Source: an uncultured Actinomycetes bacterium (GTDB lineage: Bacteria; Actinomycetota; Acidimicrobiia; Acidimicrobiales; RAAP-2). From it: a stretch of 49,583 nt of DNA. The notes under the pieces are model-generated. The model was not told where the DNA came from, did not search any database, and was given only the letters and a program-made list of their open reading frames with translations. The translations under genes and the position numbers were made by a program. Each line of letters begins with the position of its first letter. Position 1 is the stretch's first letter. Shown piece after piece: positions 8,104 through 16,422 of the stretch. The stretch spans positions 1-49,583 of the forward strand of contig CAIQGE010000003.1 of assembly GCA_903871335.1 (NCBI GenBank). The letters are read 5' to 3'.

Positions 8104-8949
8104 ATGAGAACACTCGAGCCTGGTGGAGAGCAGGACTTTGTCATTGTGACCCAACATCACAAGGGTCCTGTTGTAGATGCCGTCTTTGCCGAGACGCTCG
8201 GCGTGCGAGTCACCGAGCTCCACGCCGACACGGACCAACTCGGAACCTTTGACGGCGAGATTCCCCGACGAGACAGTCCTCTCGCCACCGCGGTGGCGAA
8301 GGCCCAGCTCGGGCGCAACCTCGGGGTCGCCCGAGTATTGGCATCAGAGGGCACCTTCTCTCCGCATCCGGGAATGCCGTGGATCACGGTGAACTCCGAA
8401 ATTATCGTGGCACTTACCGACGATCTTCCGTCACCCGTCGTGGGTTCCGCCGTCTCCTTCGACACCGTCGTTGTCTCTCGTGACGTCGGTGTGCTCGACA
8501 ACGTTGACGAGATGGCGTCGCAAGCACAATTTCCGGATCACTCCGTCCTCGTGAAAAGCATGGGTGTCGAACCCGCACGGGTCATCAAGGGAATCAACGA
8601 TGCGGACTCTCTTCGCAGGGCCCTGACCGAAATATGTCGATGGTCCCCCTCCGGTCGTGCGCGCGTCGAGAGTGATCTCCGTGCGCACCACAGTCGCTCG
8701 CGACGCCTCGTGATTGCGGACGCGGCTCGCGACCTCGCCAGGCGGCTCGCGACGCCGTGCCCAACGTGCCGCCTGGTCGGGTGGGGCGTGTCTGACAGCG
8801 TTCGTGGCGCACCTTGCGTGGACTGCGGGAGTGCCACAACTGCCATTCGCGGCGAACAATGGCAGTGCCCACATTGCCATTCGACTTCCACGCACGTCGA
8901 TGCCGCCCGCACGGGCGACCCGAGCACGTGCCTCCGATGCAACCCCTAG
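8104..8949 (+). CDS. DUF6671-family protein with C-terminal zinc ribbons
   Basis: Predicted 281-residue soluble protein. The first 200 residues match what I recall of the DUF6671 family: VIVTQHHKGPVVDAVFAETLGV, DTDQLGTFDGEIPR, LASEGTFSPHPGMPW and VGSAVSF. The last 70 residues hold four CxxC-type knuckles (CPTC, CVDC, CPHC, CLRC), two probable zinc ribbons. The biochemical function of the family is unknown to me. It is transcribed away from the HTH gene across a 62-base gap, so the two could share control. ATG 8104 is the only good start. Confidence 0.78.
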   Translation: MRTLEPGGEQDFVIVTQHHKGPVVDAVFAETLGVRVTELHADTDQLGTFDGEIPRRDSPLATAVAKAQLGRNLGVARVLASEGTFSPHPGMPWITVNSEIIVALTDDLPSPVVGSAVSFDTVVVSRDVGVLDNVDEMASQAQFPDHSVLVKSMGVEPARVIKGINDADSLRRALTEICRWSPSGRARVESDLRAHHSRSRRLVIADAARDLARRLATPCPTCRLVGWGVSDSVRGAPCVDCGSATTAIRGEQWQCPHCHSTSTHVDAARTGDPSTCLRCNP

Positions 8950-8981
8950 TGCATGGTGATGATCAGAATCGAGATACCCGA

Positions 8982-10679
8982 TTAACCAAAAGTGAAGTCG
9001 TACGCCTGAACTCCCGGACTGAAAGTTAAGGTCATAACCCCCGCACTCTCTGACGTGGAGGAGAGAAGGGTGTAGAGCCGTGGGTACCCCGACACCGAAA
9101 TGACTTTCTTCATTCCGTCGGGTGTCGTCACGATCACGTCGCCGTGACCTCCGAGAACGAGGTAGACGTCGTTGGCCACGTAATTGAGTGCGAGCACCGC
9201 GTGGGCACCGGCCGTCGCGAACCACGAGTGAACAGTCCATTCGCCGCCGAGGCCCAAAGATTCCGACGCGACCGGTGACGGCAAGTTGTAGGTGGTTCGT
9301 CGATCGGGGACCAGTGAGTTCTCCGTGTACTGCGCACGTTCGTACCCAACGTAGGTTTCCGGACTGACCGGGGCCGTTGGCGTGAGGTCCGGCACATCAG
9401 TCGAATGGGGCAACACGACGTGTGGTTGGGCGTCCACGAGAAGCTGACGAATGAGCTTCTCGGAAAGTCCGTAGTCCCCCTCGCCAAATTCCACGTGGCG
9501 TACCACGCCGTGAGCGTCCACCAAGTACTCCGCGGGCCAGTATTCGTTTTGGTACGCGCTCCATGTGTCGAGATTGTTGTCGACAGCGATCGGATACGTC
9601 ACACCTAGATCGTGCGCGGCCGTTTGAATATTGCCGACCGAATGCTCAAAGGGAAACTCCGGCGAGTGAACGCCGATGACGTCGAATCCGGACGAGTGGT
9701 ACCTCTGGTACCAGGCTTCGACGTGAGGAAGAGTGCGTTCGCAGTTGATGCACGAATACGTCCAGAAGTCGATGAGAACGACGTGACCGCGTAACGACGA
9801 CAACGACACGGGCGCATCACCCGGAGTCTGGAGCCAGTGCGTGATCCCCGTGAAGGAGGGCGCCACGCCACATTTCTCCAGGATCGGAGTCCCACTCGAA
9901 CAATCCGAGATGGCCCCGACCGTCGAGCCGTATTGGAGTTGGTGAAGTTGGTGGGCCACGTAGGCGTTTTGTTCGATGCTCTTTTGGAGGGAACTCGTGT
10001 AACCCGGCAACCACGTCTGCAGACCGGCCAGCGCGTTGGTCATCACGAGAATTGCCATCGCCACCAACGCCACACCCGCCGCCGGTCGCCACTTGCGGGC
10101 GCGCTGGGCAAGTTTCCGATTTCTCTCCACGACTCGCTCGCCCGCGAGTGCGATGAACATCAGTGGGATCGTGGCACCGAGGGCAAAACACAGGGTCAGG
10201 ACCACCGCGGAGAAGCCGACGTGATGGTGGGCGCCGAGCACCGTGATTGCCGTCAGGATCGGACCCGCGCACGGAACGAAAACGGCTCCGAGAGCGAGAC
10301 CGAGGACGAAACCCGATCGTGTCTTCTGCGGCGAGGCCACCGCGAAGCGAGCGAAGGGACGCTCCAACCACGTGCCGAAGGACGGGACAATCAAACCAAT
10401 GCCGAGGAGAATGATCAACCCGATGCCCACGTTGCGCAAGAGGTCGTCCGGAAGTCCGAGGGCGTCCAAGATCGTGGTCCCGAACAAAATGATGACCGTA
10501 AAACTAAGGACCAGTCCGGCGACCACCGAGAAGGCGCGTCGCCGAGAAAGCGTCGCCGTTAGTTGACCATCATCCAGCGGCGTTGTCCACGCCACGAACA
10601 CAACGGGCAGCACGGGCAAGATGCACGGAGAAATTCCCGCGATGAGACCCGCGAGAAAGGCGATCGGGAACAGCGCCAT
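8982..10679 (-). CDS. dipZ: DipZ-like protein: DsbD-type membrane domain fused to thioredoxin-like domain
   Basis: Predicted 565 residues. Residues 1-230 are a CcdA/DsbD-like domain with about six membrane segments and its two redox cysteines in SPCILP (about 19) and VPCAGP (about 137). It passes electrons from cytosolic thioredoxin outward. A TlpA-like thioredoxin domain follows with an active site SCINCERTLP (about 310-313), close to DipZ. Residues about 440-565 form a beta-rich carbohydrate-module-like end seen in Mycobacterium DipZ. An extra cysteine pair (SDCSSG and EKCGV) lies just before the thioredoxin domain. The ATG at 10679 has GAGGAGG 8 bases upstream; GTG at 10688 is inside that site and less likely. 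Probable role: thiol-redox balance for exported proteins or cytochrome c, many of which here carry paired cysteines. Confidence 0.9.
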   Translation of the reverse strand: MALFPIAFLAGLIAGISPCILPVLPVVFVAWTTPLDDGQLTATLSRRRAFSVVAGLVLSFTVIILFGTTILDALGLPDDLLRNVGIGLIILLGIGLIVPSFGTWLERPFARFAVASPQKTRSGFVLGLALGAVFVPCAGPILTAITVLGAHHHVGFSAVVLTLCFALGATIPLMFIALAGERVVERNRKLAQRARKWRPAAGVALVAMAILVMTNALAGLQTWLPGYTSSLQKSIEQNAYVAHQLHQLQYGSTVGAISDCSSGTPILEKCGVAPSFTGITHWLQTPGDAPVSLSSLRGHVVLIDFWTYSCINCERTLPHVEAWYQRYHSSGFDVIGVHSPEFPFEHSVGNIQTAAHDLGVTYPIAVDNNLDTWSAYQNEYWPAEYLVDAHGVVRHVEFGEGDYGLSEKLIRQLLVDAQPHVVLPHSTDVPDLTPTAPVSPETYVGYERAQYTENSLVPDRRTTYNLPSPVASESLGLGGEWTVHSWFATAGAHAVLALNYVANDVYLVLGGHGDVIVTTPDGMKKVISVSGYPRLYTLLSSTSESAGVMTLTFSPGVQAYDFTFG

Positions 10680-10795
10680 TACCAGCACCTCCTCGGATCG
10701 GATTTCCTACCAACAGTAGTTGTCGAGGGTCGTCGAGTCACACCTCATTGTTCCGCGACGCTCATTCGCGTTACAGCGACGATCGCCAGCGTGTG

Positions 10796-12238
10796 CTACG
10801 CGCCGTCGAGGAGCGAGCGCACCCACGTTGCCATCGCCGCTCGCTGAACCTTGCCCGTCACCCCTCGTTGAATCGCCGGAACACGAAAGACGGCGGCGGG
10901 TGCCAGCCCGCCCGAGGCCACCCGAATGGGGTCGGTCAACGAGGCGACGTCTACGTCCTCGTCCGTGACGACGAGGACCGCGTAGCCGGGAGCACTCTCC
11001 GTGTCCCACGTAATCGTGGCCGCGTCGTTCACACCCGGTAGTGACGAGACGGTCGCGTCGAGTACTTCGGGATTGAACTTCACACCGCCGATGTTGATGA
11101 CTTCGCTCACGCGACCGAGGAGCTCCAACTCCCCGTCATCATTCAATCGACCGAGATCGCCCGGGTAGAACCAGCCCTCCCGGACGTGATGTCGCGTGAC
11201 CTCATCAGCACGAAAGTAACCAACGTTTTTTCTCGTCGTCCGCATGCGGACAATGCCCTCGGTCATCGACGGCAGTACGTCGCCATTGGCGCCCACGATC
11301 TGCACCTCGGCACCGGGCAGCGGTCGGCCGACATTGTGAGTGTCGCCCGTGACCGGCTTCCGTCGCGTCACGTACCCCACTTCACTCGAGCCGTACAGCG
11401 CAGTCACGGTCGCGCCGAGAACGCGATGAATCCGTTCCAACAATGCTGGTGGCAAATAACTCCCGATGAACTGCACGTCCACGATGGACGTCTCCTGATT
11501 CTCTCGTCGTTCCAGAATGTCCAGGAACTCCGCAATCTGGAGTGGCGACCCTTGAATGGTGGCCACGAAGTTCCGCTGAGCGAGAGTGACATTGTCCTCG
11601 GGTGATCCGGAGCAGACGAACGTATCGCCTTCGCACATGGCGTTGGTCGCCGACTTACCGCCCGAACCGACGAAACCGCGCATCAATGACAAAAAGGGAT
11701 AGAGATCGGTTGCGTCCCGATTGACGTGACCCTGCCGCGCCACGGTGGACGCAATGGCGAGCGGGACACCCGTTGTCCCACTCGAGAACGTCAGGCGACA
11801 CACACTGTCCATCGAGGGATACGCACGAGGCGCACCGGCAAAGGTGGACGTGTTCAGCGAGCGAAGTACGTCATCGTCGATCACGATCGTTCGTTCGGGC
11901 GCAAATCCCGCCACTGGTGTGGGCGTCACGAGCCAGTTCACGCCGACGGGACCCAACAAGACCTCATCAGTCGGCGGGTTGCACCAAATGGCGGCTTCGT
12001 GAAAGACGGCTTCCAGGAAGAACAACTGCAGGTGGTTGGCGACGCGACACGCGACCACGTCACCCGGGGCAACACCGCGTTCGCGAAAGAGACCCGCTAG
12101 AGCACGAGCGAAGACGTACGTCTCAGCGAAGGTGTAATCGCGCTCAATCGTCGACATCGCCACCACATCTGGTCGCTGACGGGCGTGGTGGGCCAGGTAG
12201 AGGAACGGCTGAGGATCCTTGAGCACCGGTGCGGCCAT
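10796..12238 (-). CDS. Acyl-CoA ligase-like adenylate-forming enzyme (AMP-binding)
   Basis: Predicted 480-residue class I adenylate-forming enzyme: carboxylate + ATP to acyl-AMP, then probably to CoA or another thiol. Core motifs are in order: the P-loop LTFSSGTTGVPLA, YGSSEVGYV, the WFYPGDLGRL motif with its aspartate, the hinge GRVSEVINIGGVKFNP, and the C-terminal catalytic lysine in TGKVQR. It is somewhat short for the family (usually 500-550), mainly in the N-terminal half. Substrate cannot be assigned. ATG 12238 has AAAGGA 6 bases upstream. It is followed by dipZ after a 106-base gap in the same direction and is divergent from the glycine-rich protein. Confidence 0.85.
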   Translation of the reverse strand: MAAPVLKDPQPFLYLAHHARQRPDVVAMSTIERDYTFAETYVFARALAGLFRERGVAPGDVVACRVANHLQLFFLEAVFHEAAIWCNPPTDEVLLGPVGVNWLVTPTPVAGFAPERTIVIDDDVLRSLNTSTFAGAPRAYPSMDSVCRLTFSSGTTGVPLAIASTVARQGHVNRDATDLYPFLSLMRGFVGSGGKSATNAMCEGDTFVCSGSPEDNVTLAQRNFVATIQGSPLQIAEFLDILERRENQETSIVDVQFIGSYLPPALLERIHRVLGATVTALYGSSEVGYVTRRKPVTGDTHNVGRPLPGAEVQIVGANGDVLPSMTEGIVRMRTTRKNVGYFRADEVTRHHVREGWFYPGDLGRLNDDGELELLGRVSEVINIGGVKFNPEVLDATVSSLPGVNDAATITWDTESAPGYAVLVVTDEDVDVASLTDPIRVASGGLAPAAVFRVPAIQRGVTGKVQRAAMATWVRSLLDGA

Positions 12239-12316
12239 TCCACGTCCTTTTAGAAGATAACTGTCACGCTCCGCTACGCGTGTAATAAGGTTCGGCCAAC
12301 AATAACGGGGGGCTTC

Positions 12317-13669
12317 ATGACGTCACGTCCGAAAGTCGTATCAGTATCTCTACTCACCGCGGTGGGCTTGACGACGGGTGGTTCGATGATCGCCGTCGGT
12401 GGAGGCGTTGCCGGTGCGACTGCCCCTCGCGAGGGAACCTGCCCGACCGGTTCCCAAATGACGGTCCCGAGTATCTGCGAAGTCTCATTCAACTCCACGG
12501 GTACGTCCCAGTGGACAGTGCCGACGGGCGTCACGATGATCCAAGAACTGACCGTCGGCGCCGGTGGTGGTGGCGGTGGTGGTAGCGGCTACGCACCCGG
12601 TGGCGGCGGTGGCGGCGGTGCGGTCAAGGTCTGCACCACAGTCGTGAAGGATCTCACCAAACTGTCCATTGCGGTGGGTGCAGGTGGTGCGAAGGGCACC
12701 GGCAGTGCGACGATTGGCACCGCTGGCGCGAACGGCACGGAATCGAGGGTGGCCACCGGCGCGACGATCGACTGCTCGGCCAAAGGTGGTGGCGGTGGCG
12801 GTGCGGGGTACTACCAGAACGTGGCTCCCGGAACCCCGACGATCCCCTACGGCCAAGGTGGCGTTTCGGGTTCAGGTAAGGCCGGAGGATCCGCCAGTGG
12901 ATTGGTGACCAAGAACCCGGGAAGTTGCTTGTCCAACAACGACTACTACTACAACTTCGTCGCCACCGGTGGGGGCAGCGACGCGGCCGTCGGCAATCCG
13001 AGGGACGGCAACCTCGGGAGCGGCAATGGTGCCAACGGCACCACACCCACGACCGGCTTGTTCTATAACGAGGACACGATGTTCGGCGCCGGTGGCGGTG
13101 GCGGTGGCGGTGCGGACTGCGTCTCTTCAACACTGGCCGGTGGTGGCGGGGTTGACGGTGGGGGACGTGGTGGAACGGCTCCCGCTGGTGCGGCCCATGA
13201 CGGCGTGAGTAATGAAGGTGGCGGTGGCGGTGGCGGTGCGGGCATCGTCACCGGCAACTACGGTGGTCTCGCGAGCAACGGTGGCATGGGCGGCAGTGGT
13301 TACGTCGAAATCCGCTTCAGCGCCATCTACCCGGCGAACCCCAGTGCGTCGGTCTACTTCGCCTCCGGCAGTTCGACGTTGACGACAGCCGACCAGAAAG
13401 TGATCACCTCATTCGCCAAGGCCATCGAGGCCGGTGGGAATTCGTCCGTCACGATCAAGGGTTACGCCGACACGTTCGGCCCCAAGAAGCAGAACGTGGC
13501 CTTCAGCATCAAGCGCGCCCAAGTCACCGCGGCGTACCTGAAGACAGCCCTCGGCTCACAGGCGTCTCACTTCACCATCTCGGCCCAAGGTATGGGACCC
13601 ACGGCGATGTTTGGTGCGGCCGCTAAGAATCGTGTTGCGAAGTTGACGTCAAGCTCACCGATCGCCTAA
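12317..13669 (+). CDS. Secreted glycine-rich protein with C-terminal OmpA-like domain
   Basis: Predicted 450 residues. An N-terminal signal peptide (about 1-35, ending VAGATA) is followed by a beta-rich start (FNSTGTSQWTVPTGVTMIQELTVGAG). Then comes a region to about 335 with five to six runs of 5-8 glycines spaced by beta-strand-like stretches and several cysteines. Residues about 343-435 look like an OmpA domain: VYFASGSSTLTTADQ, IKGYADTFG and NVAFSIKRAQVTAAYL. The aspartate and arginine that bind diaminopimelate in peptidoglycan are at the expected places. The protein probably anchors to the cell wall and exposes the glycine-rich part. ATG 12317 has GGGGGG 6 bases upstream. It resembles neither PE_PGRS (no PE domain) nor a porin. 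Confidence 0.82.
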   Translation: MTSRPKVVSVSLLTAVGLTTGGSMIAVGGGVAGATAPREGTCPTGSQMTVPSICEVSFNSTGTSQWTVPTGVTMIQELTVGAGGGGGGGSGYAPGGGGGGGAVKVCTTVVKDLTKLSIAVGAGGAKGTGSATIGTAGANGTESRVATGATIDCSAKGGGGGGAGYYQNVAPGTPTIPYGQGGVSGSGKAGGSASGLVTKNPGSCLSNNDYYYNFVATGGGSDAAVGNPRDGNLGSGNGANGTTPTTGLFYNEDTMFGAGGGGGGGADCVSSTLAGGGGVDGGGRGGTAPAGAAHDGVSNEGGGGGGGAGIVTGNYGGLASNGGMGGSGYVEIRFSAIYPANPSASVYFASGSSTLTTADQKVITSFAKAIEAGGNSSVTIKGYADTFGPKKQNVAFSIKRAQVTAAYLKTALGSQASHFTISAQGMGPTAMFGAAAKNRVAKLTSSSPIA

Positions 13670-13708
13670 CGACGAACGCACCAGTCCGTCGAGCAGACGG
13701 ACGACACA

Positions 13709-13743
13709 ACAAGAACCCCACCAGTCCACGGTGGGGTTCTTGT
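13709..13743. terminator. Strong bidirectional hairpin terminator
   Basis: Arms around CAAGAACCCCACC and GGTGGGGTTCTTG pair over 13-14 bases with a 7-base loop (13723-13729). It sits between the glycine-rich protein gene and the convergent gltD-like gene. The rightward transcript has TTCTTGTCATTT after the GC core, so it can act as an intrinsic terminator; the A-rich flank does the same leftward. Confidence 0.88.
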
Positions 13744-13771
13744 CATTTCGGGAGATATCGGTGACCCGAGA

Positions 13772-15412
13772 TCAGCGGTGTTCGGGCACGAGGTCAATCG
13801 CACCGCACGGGCATTCGGCGACACAAATACCGCAACCCTTGCAGTAGTCGTAATTGAACTGATACCCCGCGCCCGCGCCGAGTTTGATCACGGCGTTATC
13901 GGGACAGACGCCGAAACAATTGTCGCATTCGAAGCAGTTTCCGCAACTCAGACACCGCCGCGCTTCGAACAAAGCGTCGTCGACCGTGAGGCCACTAACG
14001 ACTTCTGCAAACGTGTTACGACGGCGTGCCGCTTCGAGTCGAGGCCGCATGGTGCGGTCCGCGTCGGAGTAGTACCAGGGGTTCACTCGATCGAAGCCCG
14101 CGGGGTCGAGTTCGGGGTCACGTTCGGGTTCGCGCCCGGCGAGGAAAGCCGTGATGGCTCGTGCGGCCGCACGACCTTGTCCGATCGCTCCGGTCAGCGT
14201 GCGGTCGTTCGCCCCGATATTGGCGGCGTCGCCACCGGCAAAAAATCCGCGTCGTCCGGTGCGTTGATGTTCGTCCACAACAATCGTCCCGTCAACACGT
14301 TCGACGCCCTCGACATTTTCGAGCAGACCTAAGTCCGTGTCTTGGCCCAGAGCGAGGACGAGGGAATCCGCCTCGAGTTCGTCGAACTCCCCTGTTCCCA
14401 CCGCGGCGCCGCTGTCGTCCAGCGTCATGCGTTCCACCATCACGCGATCGCTCTGCGCGCTACGAATCGTCGTCAACCAGCGCATCTGCACGCCCTCGGC
14501 CATGGCGTCCGCAATTTCTTCGTCGTGCGCGGGCATGCGGTCTCGGGTGCGTCGGTACACCACAATGGCTTCACGCGCCCCGAGACGGGTCGCACTGCGC
14601 GCGGCATCCATGGCCGTGTCCCCGCCGCCGTAAACCACGACCCGTCGACCGAGCACCGGCTCGTCTCCCGCCTCGAAGTCACGCAACATCGACACCGCAT
14701 CCATCACCCGTGACGCGTCGCCCGACGGAATGTCGTAGTGCCGTCCCTTTTGCGCGCCCACAGCTACGAAGACCGCGTCGAATCCACCATCCGCCATCGC
14801 GATTGCTGCGTCCTCAACCGAATGTTCCGTCTCGATCGTCACACCCATCTCCACGAGGCGGGCAATCTCCGCATCGACGACGTCGCGCGGCAGACGGTAC
14901 GCGGGAATGCCGTAGCGCATCATGCCGCCGGGAAGTGCGGCTGATTCATAGATCGTGACGTCGTGGCCGTCGAGTCGAAGAAAGTACGCCGCCGAGAGAC
15001 CCGCTGGTCCCGAACCAATGATGAGGATTTTCCGTCCACTGTCAGACGCGCTCACGGGTACCGTCCAACCCGCCTCCAGCGCACGATCACCGAGAAAACG
15101 CTCAACGGCGTTGATGCCCACGGCCTCGTCGAGTTGAGCACGATTGCACGAGCCCTCGCACGGATGAAAGCAGGCGCGACCCATGACGGCCGGCAGTGGA
15201 TTCTTCTCCATGATGACGCGCCACGCGGACTCGTAGTCACCCTCCTCGGCGTGAAAGAGCCATCGCTGCACGTCTTCACTCGCCGGACAGACCGTCGTGC
15301 AGGGTGGTTGACGCTCGACGTAGACCGGTCGCTCGACGCGCCAATTTCCGGTCTTGTTCGCGAGGCTCGAACCTACGGGCAGGGTGATGGCGAAGGGACG
15401 ATCGTCGCTCAC
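13772..15412 (-). CDS. GltD-like NAD(P)H/FAD oxidoreductase fused to a 2x[4Fe-4S] ferredoxin, por-linked
   Basis: Predicted 546 residues. N-terminal cysteines in CTTVCPASEDVQRW and CFHPCEGSCNR form the iron-sulfur region of the glutamate-synthase small-subunit family. Next come an FAD Rossmann site (IIGSGPAGLSAAYFLR, about 130) and an NAD(P) site (VVVYGGGDTAMDAARS, about 260), then ALGQ and FFAGGDAANIG. The last 60 residues add a ferredoxin: CLSCGNCFECDNCFGVCPD and CKGCGICVAECPCGAID. It overlaps the porB stop (GTGA). No GltB-type large subunit is present; with PorGAB it most likely moves electrons between ferredoxin-level clusters and NAD(P)H and takes the place of PorD. Confidence 0.88.
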   Translation of the reverse strand: MSDDRPFAITLPVGSSLANKTGNWRVERPVYVERQPPCTTVCPASEDVQRWLFHAEEGDYESAWRVIMEKNPLPAVMGRACFHPCEGSCNRAQLDEAVGINAVERFLGDRALEAGWTVPVSASDSGRKILIIGSGPAGLSAAYFLRLDGHDVTIYESAALPGGMMRYGIPAYRLPRDVVDAEIARLVEMGVTIETEHSVEDAAIAMADGGFDAVFVAVGAQKGRHYDIPSGDASRVMDAVSMLRDFEAGDEPVLGRRVVVYGGGDTAMDAARSATRLGAREAIVVYRRTRDRMPAHDEEIADAMAEGVQMRWLTTIRSAQSDRVMVERMTLDDSGAAVGTGEFDELEADSLVLALGQDTDLGLLENVEGVERVDGTIVVDEHQRTGRRGFFAGGDAANIGANDRTLTGAIGQGRAAARAITAFLAGREPERDPELDPAGFDRVNPWYYSDADRTMRPRLEAARRRNTFAEVVSGLTVDDALFEARRCLSCGNCFECDNCFGVCPDNAVIKLGAGAGYQFNYDYCKGCGICVAECPCGAIDLVPEHR

Positions 15413-16422
15413 GACACCTCCTCACTCAGTCGGTACCGACGAATATTGCGGTCGGCGATGGCCTGGATCCGCGCCACGGTGGCCACATCTTTGACCTCGC
15501 CCTCGCGAGTAAAGAGATGCGAGAAGCGTCGCTGGAGCCGGAGGTATTCCTCCACGGGCACGCGGTGGCGAATCGTGCGTGACCCCGTCAGCTCGCCGTT
15601 TTCGGCTTCGAAGACCGGAAAGAGTCCAGTCTCCTCGGCGAGTCGCGACAGTCGAATCGTGTCGCTCGATGCCGAACCCCAACCGAGGGGACAAGGTACC
15701 AAGATGTGCAAATAGCGCGCACCGTGCATACTCATGGCACGTTCGACTTTGGTCTCCAAATCAAAGAGGTCCGCAACCGACGCGGTCGCCACGTAGGGAA
15801 TCTCGTGCGCCATGGCGATCGCCGGGACGAACTTTCCGGTGCCGAAGACGTTGCCCGGGTGTTCACCGACCACGTCGGTCGTTGCCGTGCGAGCGGCCCC
15901 GGGAGTGGCCGAGGAACGCTGCACCCCGGTGTTCATGTACGCCTCATTGTCGTAACAGATGTAGAGCACGTCGTCGTTTCGTTCGAACATGCCCGACAAT
16001 GCACCCATTCCAATGTCCGCGGTGCCACCGTCACCGCCCTGGGCGACGACCCGAACCTCGGATTTCCCGAGCGACCGCAAACCTGCGGCGACTCCCGTCG
16101 CGACCGACGGAGAATTCGCGAACAACGAGTGGAGCCAGGGCAATTGCCACGACGTCTCGGGATACGGCGTGGAAAAGACCTCGAGACACCCAGTGGCGTT
16201 GACGGCCACCAATTGACCGTTCGTCACCCGCGTGGCGGCGTCGAGGGCGTAGCGGGCGCCGAGTGCTTCACCACACCCCGCGCACGCGCGGTGACCTGAG
16301 GTGAGACTGTTGGCCCGCTGCGGATCCGATTGCGCGTTACGACGATCCGCCGACACGAGTCGATTGCCCACGGCGAAACTTCCGACTTGGTAGAAGCGGA
16401 CGGGCACACGTTCGGCGCTCAC
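15409..16422 (-). CDS. porB: 2-Oxoacid:ferredoxin oxidoreductase, beta subunit (TPP-binding)
   Basis: Predicted 337-residue TPP-binding subunit. It has the early CAGCGEALGARYALD cysteine motif, GCLEVFSTPYP, and the TPP/Mg signature GDGGTADIGMGALSG followed by NDDVLYICYDNEAYMNTG. PCPLGWG near residue 240 is also typical. The GTG start at 16422 overlaps the porA stop by four bases. The probable reaction is pyruvate + CoA + oxidised ferredoxin to acetyl-CoA + CO2, or the reverse; 2-oxoglutarate or other oxoacids cannot be excluded from sequence alone. Confidence 0.92.
   Translation of the reverse strand: MSAERVPVRFYQVGSFAVGNRLVSADRRNAQSDPQRANSLTSGHRACAGCGEALGARYALDAATRVTNGQLVAVNATGCLEVFSTPYPETSWQLPWLHSLFANSPSVATGVAAGLRSLGKSEVRVVAQGGDGGTADIGMGALSGMFERNDDVLYICYDNEAYMNTGVQRSSATPGAARTATTDVVGEHPGNVFGTGKFVPAIAMAHEIPYVATASVADLFDLETKVERAMSMHGARYLHILVPCPLGWGSASSDTIRLSRLAEETGLFPVFEAENGELTGSRTIRHRVPVEEYLRLQRRFSHLFTREGEVKDVATVARIQAIADRNIRRYRLSEEVS

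Noticed and set aside
10689-10795. A CopY/BlaI-like operator (CTAC-CAACA-GTAG) upstream of dipZ
   Set aside because: Four-base arms, no second copy and no fitting regulator gene nearby.
12560-13300. GGTGGC-rich DNA as a microsatellite or a PE_PGRS gene
   Set aside because: It encodes glycine runs within a protein with a signal peptide and an OmpA domain; no PE domain is present, and the runs are interrupted by ordered stretches.
14161-14958. A 265-codon frame opposite the GltD-like gene
   Set aside because: Arg/Pro-rich shadow frame; the minus-strand product has complete FAD, NAD(P) and Fe-S motifs.
13772-15412. Glutamate synthase small subunit (gltD)
   Set aside because: No large subunit is nearby, it has an added C-terminal ferredoxin and overlaps porB; a por-linked role fits better.
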